Positions 26,928 to 36,300 of a stretch of 64,000 nt of DNA are shown here, in pieces. Numbering within the stretch: position 1 is the first letter of the stretch; each line of letters opens with the position of its first letter. The translations under genes and the position numbers were made by a program. Below the pieces are notes generated by a model, which worked only from the letters and a program-made list of their open reading frames with translations, searched no databases and had not been told where the DNA came from. This DNA comes from Amoebidium appalachense (taxonomy: Eukaryota > Ichthyosporea). Where the stretch lies: the NCBI GenBank assembly GCA_963693365.1, contig CAVNZM010000008.1, forward strand, positions 8,432,001 to 8,496,000. The letters run 5' to 3'.

Positions 26928-28589
26928 ACCCAACACATACAAACCCCTCCACAACCACCATCCCCACCACTATCAGCAGACACACATATCTAGAATTCAC
27001 CCACCCATGTACGCAAACTGTGTGCACGTACATAGACTCGAAACTTCTGCTCCGCCACCTGCCCACTCACCCCCTTGTCCCTCTCCCTTTCTCTTCTGAA
27101 TTACACCATGATAAGGCTTCTCTCTTCAACCTTTATTTTTTGAAATTGCAGAAACGTAAGCCGTCAAGTCTCCTAACTAGACCCATAATATAGTACGTAC
27201 AGCCGCACACGGGCACATGAAAACATGCGCTCACTCAGTCACCCACGTTCCCTCGAAAACAAAACTCTAACCATCCAATCACCTGCAGGTGTTAATCCCG
27301 AACAGCGACATGGATCATGCAGACACCAAACCCAAGGAAAACATTGCGGCTCTTGCCATGAAAACCGCCGATCTTAGCACACTCGTCGATCTCGTAGTTA
27401 AGGCTGACCTTGCATCTGCCCTTAGTGGGGAGGGCCCCTTCACCGTGTTTGCCCCCGTCAACTCTGCCTTCAAGAGCCTGCCTGCCGTTCCCGAGGGTGT
27501 AAGTTTCCCCATAATTTGCAAAAAGCCCCCCCCCCCCCCCGTTTCCCCATAATTTGCAAAAGCCCCCCCCCCCCCTTTCCCCGTTTTTTACACAACCCTC
27601 CCCCCCCCCTCCCCCCTCCCCCCCTTTCCCGTTTTGCACAAGCCTCCCTCCCCCCCTCCCCCCTCCCTCACCCTATTTCACCCCCCCCCCCCTCCTCCGC
27701 TGCCTCCCTCCACCGCCTCCCGGCCTCCTCCCCCTCCCCGCCTCCCCATTTTGCAAAAGTCTCTCCTCCCCTCTCCCTTATTTTGCACGAGCCCCCCCTC
27801 CCCCCCCCACCCATCCACCCATCCACCCACCATCCCCACCGCCCCATTCCCCCCTTCCCCCACACCCTCCCCCCCCCCCTCCCACTTCCCTAAAACAGCG
27901 GCTGATTTGTTTCATAATTGTTTATTCTTCCTCATTGCCCCAAAACCACGTTCGACTCTGAGCACCTCAACCCCTTGTGGTAGAGCAGTGAGATAACTCT
28001 GTTGCCCCCTCTCCCTCCCTCCCTTTGCCCCCACGCCACGGCCACTCCTAGATGACCTCACCCCGACATGTGCTGAAGTTACAAGACCTAAACCCACTTC
28101 TTCACTCCTGCCTCCCCCCACCCCCCCCCCCCCCCCCCCCCTTCCCCCCCCCCCCCAACACATTACACACACAAACAAACACACTCCCTCTCTCCTCGCC
28201 ACCGTCCTCATCCGATTGCACAACAAGGTCTAAGCAACACTCGCGGAATAATCATGCGGAGATAAGGGTTGTGACGCCCTGTTACAGAGATCGATGCACA
28301 ATTTTGGTTTATTTTTTCTCTTCTTTTTTGTTTTGACAACGCTGACCACGTGACTTTATTACCATACTAGGATGCGCTGAAGAACGTCCTCCTCTACCAC
28401 GTGGCCAAGGGCAAGGTGCTCTCCAAGGATCTTAAAGATGGCCAGAAGATCGAGACCCTTAACGGGAAGACACTGACTGTTAAAGTCGGCAAGGACGGTG
28501 TTACCATTAATGGCGTTAAGGTGAACACACCGGATGTGGAGGCGTCCAATGGCGTTGTTCACCTGCTTTTCGGCGTGCTGATCCCTTAA
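24579..28589 (+). CDS. Secreted protein with two fasciclin (FAS1) domains
   Basis: Exons 24579-24688, 25663-25858, 26484-26693, 27289-27498 and 28371-28589 join to 314 residues. FAS1 proteins act in cell-surface or matrix adhesion. Residues 1-20 form a signal peptide ending VFAAP. Domain 1 (about 45-172) has GPFTVFAPVNAAF, the H box LLHHVVSGEY and SNGVVHVID. Domain 2 (about 184-314) repeats these as GPFTVFAPVNSAF, LLYHVAKGKV and SNGVVHLLFGVLIP. These are the standard FAS1 H1, H and H2 motifs. Each domain is coded by two exons of similar length with phase-0 introns at matching places, so the second domain arose by exon-pair duplication. No GPI signal or membrane helix follows, so it is probably free in the wall or medium. 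The acceptor of exon 2 is AG 25661-25662; CAG at 25674-25676 would not keep the frame. Confidence 0.93.
24689..25662 (+). repeat. FAS1 gene intron 1
   Basis: Ordinary sequence to about 25440, then C runs at about 25465-25487 and 25519-25550, CCCA-rich sequence and a short (CA)n at 25629-25651 before the acceptor. Confidence 0.75.
25859..26483 (+). repeat. FAS1 gene intron 2 with long poly-C
   Basis: Donor GTAAGT. C runs at about 26217-26248 and 26319-26380 (about 60 nt), then CCCAT/CCCAC-rich sequence to the acceptor CAG at 26481-26483. Confidence 0.85.
26694..27288 (+). repeat. FAS1 gene intron 3 with poly-C
   Basis: C runs at about 26777-26805 and 26891-26927, then about 350 bases of ordinary sequence. 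Acceptor CAG 27286-27288. Confidence 0.8.
27499..28370 (+). repeat. FAS1 gene intron 4: degenerate minisatellite of TTTGCAAAAG plus poly-C
   Basis: Just after the donor, GTTTCCCCATAATTTGCAAA at about 27503 recurs at 27541, each followed by A/AG and poly-C. Diverged units with TTTTGCACAAG, TTTTGCAAAAG and TTTTGCACGAG follow to about 27800, separated by C-rich spacers. Later C-rich sequence lies at 28115-28156. Confidence 0.7.
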
Positions 28590-29313
28590 AACCACGCATT
28601 TTCCTGACCAAATAGTAAAGGAAATAGAACACTCGGAAACGTATGTATAATATTAGATTGATTTGGCCATTTAAATGGACGGTCAACGAGGTGTGGCTTT
28701 GAGATTGTTGATGACACATAAACATTTGGGATAAGTAGTAGATGCAAAATATAGCCGTGTTGCCTGCCATTAGGAATGGTTACTCGCTCTCCCCACCCCC
28801 CCACCACCACCACATAATCAATATCAGTTCATAATCACTGTGACAAGTGGCCAAATTATTTGTAGAACCGTATGTACAAGGCCGTTTGGTTGGCCGACTG
28901 TAGAGATGTACGACCCAAAGTATCTGTTGATCACTGATCTCGAAGTCAATAAATGCTCTACTTTAAAAAGCGACCTACACCCTCAACTTGGATATAACAA
29001 CCCCCCCCCCCGTCCCCCCTCCCCCCTCTCCCCTTCCCCCCTTCTCCCCCCCCCCCCCCTCCCCCCCCCCCCCCCCCCCCCCCAATGGTACCGCCTCAGC
29101 CGGACCAATCGCTGGCTAGTTCAGTAAAACACGGAGCACTCTTTGGCAAGAAAAGAGTAGTGTGAACCTCCAAAACCATTCTAATCATGCATGCATTGGT
29201 ACATTGCAAATTGCCTTTTTACGTTCTGCGAAATATCCAAAGAATGTGGTAAACCCCAAAAACAAATCGAATTGCATTTGTACCACGGCCCTCTGGAACA
29301 TCGTAGGGGATAG
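28590..29313. other. Spacer between the FAS1 gene and the inverted-repeat interval
   Basis: Complex sequence with a C-rich block at about 29001-29083. No gene-like ORF. Confidence 0.6.
28948..28953 (+). terminator. Possible poly-A signal of the FAS1 gene
   Basis: AATAAA 359 bp after the stop codon. This is the nearest canonical copy; a closer variant signal cannot be excluded. Confidence 0.25.
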
Positions 29314-29341
29314 TGGGGCTGTCCACACGGCGCCGATTGAC
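29314..29341 (+). repeat. Left terminal inverted repeat
   Basis: 28 nt starting TGGGGCTGTCCACACGG; its reverse complement with one mismatch is at 37360-37387. Confidence 0.8.
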
Positions 29342-29524
29342 TGGTTTCGGATTGACAATCCATCGGAGCTCCGATTGACAAGATTCGACCATACAAGCAC
29401 TTAATTTCGATTTGTGCAGCAAATCTCATGGATCAGCCTCTAGCGGGCACGAAAGAAAAAAAAAAGAAAGACTGAACGAAAAAAACCTGAGGGAAACGGA
29501 CCAATGTGCACGTACGCAGACGTC

Positions 29525-29660
<136 letters not shown>

Positions 29661-29989
29661 AGAGAGAGAAAGAGAGAAAGTAAGAGAGAGGGAGAGGGAA
29701 ACAAGGAGAGTGGAAGGTGCGTGTGCGTGTTTTGTGTGTGCGTGTGTGTGTTTTGTGCGTGTGCATGTGGATGTGCATGTGCGTGTGCGTGTGCGTGTCT
29801 GTGTGTGTGTGTGCGTGCGCGCGTGCGTATCTGTGTACGCTCGGGGGCCTGAAAAAAAGAAAAGAAAAGTTGCCCTTCTCCCTTCCGACAGACACACATA
29901 CACACATACATGCATAGACACGCACACATGGCAGACACACACAGGCACACACAGAGATGGACACACACCGTGGCACGGTTGTATGTGTA

Positions 29990-30310
29990 TCATTATTACG
30001 GCCAACAAAGATAGTTCGACACACTTCTCTACCTTCGTCTAAATAAACAATTAAACGCCTACCCGTCGACAATGCAATCAATTCCATGAATCCTCCATTG
30101 CTACCTTCTACATCTATACTTAAACACCTCCATGGTATAGCTATATAGTTCTGAATATAGCGCACGTATGTATCCTCACTTGCACACCAACATCGCACAA
30201 TATTCAAAATGTTATTTTTAGCTGTTAATTGCTCCCTCACTTGGCGTATTTCACCTATAACACCATGCGGTAAACCATTAGTCGAAATATTAACAGTTCC
30301 TCAGCTCCCA
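29990..30310 (-). pseudogene. Frame-shifted continuation of the minus-strand ORF
   Basis: From about 30300 a different frame from that of the 336-codon ORF is open on the minus strand for about 100 codons. It reads NGLPHGVIGEIRQVREQL and later IPWRCLSIDVEGSNGG and LIVYLDEGREV before running into low-complexity DNA. The amino-acid composition looks coding, and it starts where the main ORF is about to stop. That suggests an indel near 30285-30310 or a recoding event. No homologue recognised. Confidence 0.35.
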
Positions 30311-31265
30311 AACGCATATATGGCATATTCCCAGATTGCTCAATAATGTCGTCAATACGACGTACAAGACCATCAATTTGTTGCTCTATCTGAATATACC
30401 TATACCGCAAAGCATTGATGTATGGACCCAAATCCCCCACTTCACCGTTTATAAATCCTATACCACAAATTTCCTCAACAACCATTTCTCTTGCTTCACG
30501 AAGATGTTTTGCTTGCATAAGCATGTCTACTGCTCCTTCCCTGCTAAACCCCAAAACGTTAAAAACACATGTACAGTCGAAATTCTGTCCTGTAACATCA
30601 TGACGATAATAAAGACGTCCATCATCTAGTCTGACAATCCTAAGCCCAGAAATTTCGCTCTTTCGAATACAATAATTAGTGGTATCCACACCACCTGCAC
30701 ACCACCTTTTTTTTACATATACCCCTTCACCGTGACCCCTTTTCACGTTTTGGTGTCTTAGCTGCCAATAACAAACCCACGCGCAAAAACATTTTCTACC
30801 ACAGCCAGCCACGCTTGTTTCATCATTTGTTGCCCTACAACCTATCACCGAAAAATCCTTAGCAGCATAACAACATTTTAAATGTGCCTTGAGGGCTATA
30901 CGACGCCGTAAAAACTTTCGCAAACACACAATGCTCCTTTGACCACAACATATATCCCCTCTTTGAAATTCGCCAACGCAAGTACGCAACTGCCCGAGAG
31001 CGTTCATTATTCGTCGCACGACAAGGTAAACTTCACCCAATTGCAAAATACTCAATATACTTACCACGGCAACATTACCCGGTACCAAAAAATGAATAAG
31101 TGCTACGCAAATGTATACAATACACAAAATACATCCCAAACCACATAACCATCCACGCCGTTTTTTCTCATACTTCGATTCCAATTCTCTCCAATGAGCA
31201 CTACACTCCATACCCCTTCGCATCCCTTTCACTCGTAACAAAATTGCAGCATTTCCCAACAACAC
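30255..31265 (-). CDS. Uncharacterised ORF, membrane segment plus Cys-rich part
   Basis: A 336-codon open frame with no credible rival in other frames. The first codon of the open stretch is GTG; the first ATG codons are at residues 15 and 19 (MRRGMEC). It has one or two hydrophobic segments (about 38-80, with GCILCIVYICVALIHFLVPG), a Cys-rich middle (about 105-215, with CGRKCFCAWVCYW), and a C-terminal part with a likely coiled coil (about 285-320). I do not recognise the family. It appears broken: upstream an open segment in another frame encodes a further hydrophobic stretch (DVVAWVLYVIVLMVLFYG, about 31270-31330), and downstream the coding character continues in another frame past the stop. 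It lies inside the inverted-repeat interval and points away from the LINE. Confidence 0.5.
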   Translation of the reverse strand: MLLGNAAILLRVKGMRRGMECSAHWRELESKYEKKRRGWLCGLGCILCIVYICVALIHFLVPGNVAVVSILSILQLGEVYLVVRRIMNALGQLRTCVGEFQRGDICCGQRSIVCLRKFLRRRIALKAHLKCCYAAKDFSVIGCRATNDETSVAGCGRKCFCAWVCYWQLRHQNVKRGHGEGVYVKKRWCAGGVDTTNYCIRKSEISGLRIVRLDDGRLYYRHDVTGQNFDCTCVFNVLGFSREGAVDMLMQAKHLREAREMVVEEICGIGFINGEVGDLGPYINALRYRYIQIEQQIDGLVRRIDDIIEQSGNMPYMRLGAEELLIFRLMVYRMVL

Positions 31266-31930
31266 CGTAAAACAACACCATCAACACAATAACATAGAGT
31301 ACCCATGCGACAACATCCTCCCGCTTCGTCAACACTTCGTCAACACGTCCTTTCCAAGCTCAAGAAACACATCAAACATCATCTTCGTTTTTCACTCTCG
31401 ATCATTCAACGTTCAGAAAGAAGTTAACTCGAGCTCTGTAAAACTGAAACCGGCTGCGCACTACTCATCTCTGATACAGTGCGGCCTCCATCCAGCAAAT
31501 TTCATCAGGAAAAAATCCGTGCTTTTCCTGTTAAGACAGAAACGTTCTCCGCAAACGCCAAACATATCAATCCGGCTGGTCGGATCCGGATCTATAAAAG
31601 CATTCATACCTATTCACAATTTACCAATCTGCGTCCGCAAAACTGCAACAAGATCCATCCAGCAAAATCCACCAGCTCAATCCGTACCATTGGAGTAAAG
31701 TTAGATAGAAACGATCTCCAATCCGAAAGCGCAAAACTCCACCAGCAGGCGTTTTGCCCGTCCAGGAACGATGGACCCTCTAGCTCGGCTTCGCTCCGCT
31801 AGAGGCTGATTTGGATTTTCCGGGAATCGGCGCGTCCAGACTGGGCCGCTGGACGCCTTTTCGGCTCTTTTTCGGATTAACTTTCCCGCCAAAATGCAGA
31901 TGGGAACCAATCACATTAAGCCATGACCTG
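31266..31930 (+). other. Stretch upstream of the LINE, with two hairpins
   Basis: Contains ATCTATAAAAGC near 31590 (TATA-like), and two perfect 8-bp-stem hairpins: CCTCTAGC/GCTAGAGG at 31777-31805 (13-nt loop) and GCGTCCAG/CTGGACGC at 31832-31856 (9-nt loop). It may be LINE 5' UTR or transposon interior; the border is not visible. Confidence 0.5.
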
Positions 31931-32080
31931 TCGCACACATCGATTCAGTCGCACACATCGATTCAGTCGCACACATCGATTCAGTCGCACACATCGATTC
32001 AGTCGCGCACACATCGATTCAGTCGCGCACACATCGATTCAGTCGCGCACACATCGATTCAGTCGCACACATCGATTCAA
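31931..32080 (+). repeat. Eight tandem 18/20-bp units upstream of LINE ORF1
   Basis: Unit TCGCACACATCGATTCAG four times, then TCGCGCACACATCGATTCAG three times, then one 18-mer ending CAA. The array sits 105 bp before the ORF1 start, where monomer-type promoter repeats occur in some LINEs. Confidence 0.93.
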
Positions 32081-32184
32081 ATGTCGCTCTTTATTATCTG
32101 CTAATAAATAGTATCCTTCGCGCATCCACCCCTAAACCAGGCCATCCGTGGCCCTAAGGGCCGGGGAACACCCCCATCCATGTC

Positions 32185-32781
32185 ATGGCACATGCCTATA
32201 ATCGTTTCAGAACCTCTTTCAAAGTTCCATCTACACCCATCACACATGTGCGACCATTAAAACGTCCAGCAGATACACCTACCACAGATGCACAACCAGA
32301 AAAACATCGCCTTAGACTAAGCGCAACACCTATTTACAATACACTACCCATTCAGAATAACACCACACCACTCCGTAGAAACACAATAACAACCATGCCG
32401 AAACTTTCGGTTGATACAGTACTGGCAGAACTTGCCCTCGTTAAGAAACAGCTAAATGAGCTGTTACCACTCAAGAACATGATAGAAAAACTCCAAACAG
32501 AAAATACCCAACTCAAGCTCACCATTGATTCACTCACAGCCCAGCTAAACATTAGTGGATCGCAAAACCCCAAAACTCATGAGCAAACATCTCGCGACGG
32601 AGACATTTCCACCCCAACACAAAACAACACAGGACCGGAAGCACAGCTCCCGGCAGAGTTCCTAGAATATGCGAACTCTCGTAAAACACCCGAGCTCCGC
32701 CAAATTGCCAAGGAAACATATGCCAGCATTCTTGCAGGCAACGAGTACCGCCGCAACTCCCCTCCCCAAACCGCCGGCTAA
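32185..32781 (+). CDS. LINE ORF1, first part (coiled coil)
   Basis: A 198-aa product, probably the N-terminal half of the LINE nucleic-acid-binding protein. Residues about 74-118 form a coiled coil (LAELALVKKQLNELLPLKNM, then EKLQTENTQLK), as in ORF1 trimers. An internal ATG at 32395 (MPKLSVDT) is a possible second start. The frame stops at 32779-32781, while the conserved C-terminal domain lies in the next frame from 32669. The likely crossing point is the C-rich CTCCCCTCCCC around 32757-32768, so the element has either a one-base indel or a recoding site. Confidence 0.75.
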   Translation: MAHAYNRFRTSFKVPSTPITHVRPLKRPADTPTTDAQPEKHRLRLSATPIYNTLPIQNNTTPLRRNTITTMPKLSVDTVLAELALVKKQLNELLPLKNMIEKLQTENTQLKLTIDSLTAQLNISGSQNPKTHEQTSRDGDISTPTQNNTGPEAQLPAEFLEYANSRKTPELRQIAKETYASILAGNEYRRNSPPQTAG

Positions 32782-33370
32782 GGGGAACACCCAAGCAAAC
32801 GGTAACATCAACATCCCACCCAAATACGAGAGGGTGTATTTCAAAGTCAAGCACGGCAGACGCCCACACAGGGCCATGTGGTCCATCTTCAAGGCTCTCG
32901 GCTTCCGGTGCTCTCGCATCCTTTGTCTGTCCTTCATTGGATACGATGTGCTGGAAGTAGCAGTACGGGGCGACTATAACCGTGCGTTCATCCGTGACGC
33001 GACAAAGGGGTGTGGAAGCTTCTTCACCCACCTCCCAAGCTACGACCCATGCGCGCCGGAAAACATTCAGAAAGCAGACAAAGAACGTAAAGTGTCTGCT
33101 AAGAATGCGTGCGCCACACGTTGTCGTGTACGCATCAGCAAGGCAAAAGAGTTCCTCGCAAAGTTGGAAAACGATGCTACGAGCGTGATAGACACGGACA
33201 CGAAGGAACCAATGTTTTCTGGTGAGAAACTGCTCGAGCGCAAACGCCGATGCGAGATGGAAATCGAGCTCTTCTGCGAACTGTTCGCGCTGGCGGAAGG
33301 TCGTGCATACGACCCCGTAAGCGACAAGTGGGAACCAACCCCACAGGTGTCGGACCAAACCGATGCCTAA
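32669..33370 (+). CDS. LINE ORF1, second part (RNA-binding-like domain)
   Basis: A 233-codon open frame, offset by one from the first part. The segment from YERVYFKVKHGRRPH through ALGFRCSRILCLSFIGYDVL to EVAVRGDYNRAF resembles the ORF1 domain of several fungal-type LINEs (pattern RVY..G..R.P...R..L..LG......SFIG.SV.E.LV...Y). That comparison is from memory of the family pattern. The true coding start in this frame probably lies after about 32760. The stop TAA at 33368-33370 overlaps the ORF2 start. Confidence 0.7.
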   Translation: MRTLVKHPSSAKLPRKHMPAFLQATSTAATPLPKPPAKGNTQANGNINIPPKYERVYFKVKHGRRPHRAMWSIFKALGFRCSRILCLSFIGYDVLEVAVRGDYNRAFIRDATKGCGSFFTHLPSYDPCAPENIQKADKERKVSAKNACATRCRVRISKAKEFLAKLENDATSVIDTDTKEPMFSGEKLLERKRRCEMEIELFCELFALAEGRAYDPVSDKWEPTPQVSDQTDA

Positions 33371-36300
33371 TTTATCCTTCTTCTTCTGGAATGCTCGGAC
33401 ACTGGGCCCCCAAAAGGGCCTCCCCCCCGGGACACTCGACGATAAAATCAGCTACATACAACAACAGACAAACAACCACACGTTTACAGTGATTTGCGAA
33501 ACACAGTTTAAAAACCACCACAAATTCAACTCTACATTGGTCGACACATCCACACACCCCGGTTACGCGAAAAACCGAGGCATTATTGTACTTGCCGCAC
33601 CACACGTGAGAGTGAAGTGCAAACCGGTAGCAAAAACGGAATTCTCGGTTTCTATAGAGTTTCTTTCTAATGTTTTTACTTTTGTATATTACCCACCATC
33701 TATGTCGGTTGTCGAATTGACTCACGAGTTGTCACAGTTACCAATGTCCACTGTTATTTTAGGTGATTTTAACACGCGACTCCACCACACAGACACACTG
33801 CAAGTGAGTGTCGGGTACCCATCTAAGCCCCCGGAGCGTGCTATCCCTTTAGCAAGGTATGTCCAAAGTCACACTTTGCGGTTCCCTCAAATATCCCATG
33901 CCCACAACACCGACTGGGGAGTGGCCTTTTGGCCATCAACCATGTCAAAACTCTCTCTCCCTCCTAACCTCTCTAGGTCATCTGACCACTCTCCTATCCT
34001 TTTCCTACCTAAGATCTCCCTTGATCTGCTCCCCCCTCCCCCTCCCACCTTTCGCCTCCGTCTATCCCAGCTTAAGTCACAGTGGGGTAGAGTTGATGTA
34101 TGTGTATGCTATGCTACGAAACACCCTATATATATGCGCCTATTAGAATCTGCACAAGCCAGGCCAGATTCACATCTCGTACTAGATACATGCACTAACT
34201 TTATTGTTGATGATTTGATAGATCTCGGTGATTATGCTGGCGGTGGTAGGAAGGAATATCCCGATGCTCTCTTGTTACCAAACACCACTCCCGCTAGACT
34301 AGGTGAACCCCTGTCTCAAAAGGAAAGCTTGCGCCGGCTTGCTAGTATGAATCGATTTGGCCCCCCTGCTCGTATTATTGGTGATACCACTGGAGACCCC
34401 CTCATAGACTCTGATAAGTATTTCTCGGAACTGTTTAAAGATAGGACCCCCGCTCAGAAACCTATTGTGTGGCCTGTAGACCCATCTATCCCCATAGAAT
34501 CGATCCTCCCCTTTTTCAGTCCCGATGCCATATGGTCTGTGATATCTAGTTATAGCTCTAGTAAGTCTTGTGGACCTGATGGACTCCCTGCTGGGTTTCT
34601 TAAAATCCTTGTTCCCTCCTACCCACAAAAGGAAAGTGATCGTGCTATTAAACCTGATCTTACTATCATGTTAAGCTCTCTCTTTTCTTGGTGTGTTAAA
34701 TGTGGACATGTCCCGTCATCTTGGTTAGATACCTTAGTGATCCCCATAGTTAAGAAGGACTCTGAGGGCCCCATATCATCCTTTCGCCCCATTACACTAA
34801 CCCAGGTTGTTCGTAGATTCTTTGAAGCTTGCTTACTTAGGTTATTTGCACATCACCCTAGGTTTCAATCTATTCTTCACATACACCCATGCCAATCCGC
34901 TTTTCGTAAAAACAATTCATGTTATGTTCAAATAATGGCACTGCACGATTCTATGCAAGTTGGTGCACAATATGTTGGCTTTATTGATTGGAAAACTGCT
35001 TACGATTCTGTCTCCCCTGGTCTCCTATGGGAAAAGCTTGCTGCACGGGGTGTACCACACTGCATTGGTGTTCTGTTAGAAGCACTCTTGTCTCAAACCT
35101 ATGGTAGAGCTGTGGTTAATGGGCATCTTTCATATGGTTTTGCTCGTACTAGAGGTCTCTTGCAGGGCTCATTGCTTAGCCCCTTTTTGTTTAACCTATT
35201 TATAGATGATTTGGCTGTCAAGATTTACGCCGAAAACGATGACCCTATTAATAACTTTCCGCCTGCACTTCTCTATGCTGATGATCTGTCCCTCCTTGCC
35301 CGTACCCCTAGACGCCTGCAAAGATTGTTCGATGTAGTGTCAGAGTGGTGCAAGGCAAACCTTATGATCCTTAACATAGACAAATGTGGTGTTCTTGTAC
35401 CTGATATAGCTAACAATTTACACACATTTACATTATCATCTAAACCTGTACCTATAGTTCCAGAATACAAATATCTTGGTGTTCCGGTTGATTCTGTTGG
35501 TGTTATGTTTCCCCATATGGTCGAAAAGAGGGTAGAGTTGGCTCGTAAGCGGTTAGCTTTCTTCTCGGCTAATATTTTTAAAGACACACCCCTCCATCCT
35601 TCTATTAGACTTACATTTATTCGCACTTTTGTCTTCCCGGCATGTGAATATGGTTTACCCCTTCTCGCCGCTTGGATCAAGAAAGAGAGAACTAGAGCGC
35701 TTAAACCCTTGGCAAATTTCCTTGAAGCAGAAGTTGCCTCCTTTCTATCTAACAACTGTTGTAAACCTGGGCCTGTAACGCTCTCGATATATGGTCTGGT
35801 CCCAATAGCTGCTAGAGTATCCTATCTCGCGCTGAAATTCAATAAGCACATAAGCCGCTTAAAGAAGTATTTGCCCTCCCACCCTCTCTTCTCTATCCGA
35901 CCTGTCCCCTCCTCACCTCTCCCCTCTTTCCTCCCCTCTCTCTCCCCTTCTCCCCTGGGCACAAATACAAATAAACCCCGCAATAGTGTGTGTGTGACTT
36001 TGGACTGCCACTTACTTATTAAACATGTACACAATCACAAGATAATCACGCAATATAACAAATGGAAAAAGATACCAAACGACACTAGACCCGATGAAAG
36101 CATACACCTTGAAAAACTAAGCCTTATGTCTCGTTTTATATATACTGACCGCCTCAACCATATTGCCAAATATGGCACTCGCAAGTGTATAACACCTAAA
36201 TACATATTACCTTCCTGTAGAACTGGTCTTTCTCTAGCTGATGGTATTATTGATCAATTACCACGCTTTTACTGTACACGTGCTATACAGTGGAGATCTA

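Noticed and set aside
31931-32080. CRISPR-like array of short repeats
   Set aside because: The units abut with no spacers, and the genome is eukaryotic; it is a simple tandem repeat.
32155-32175. GGGCCGGGGAACACCCCC as target-site partner of CGGGGAACCCC after the LINE poly-A
   Set aside because: It lies just before the ORF1 start, is not identical, and would leave the LINE without a 5' UTR; probably coincidence or an element-internal motif.
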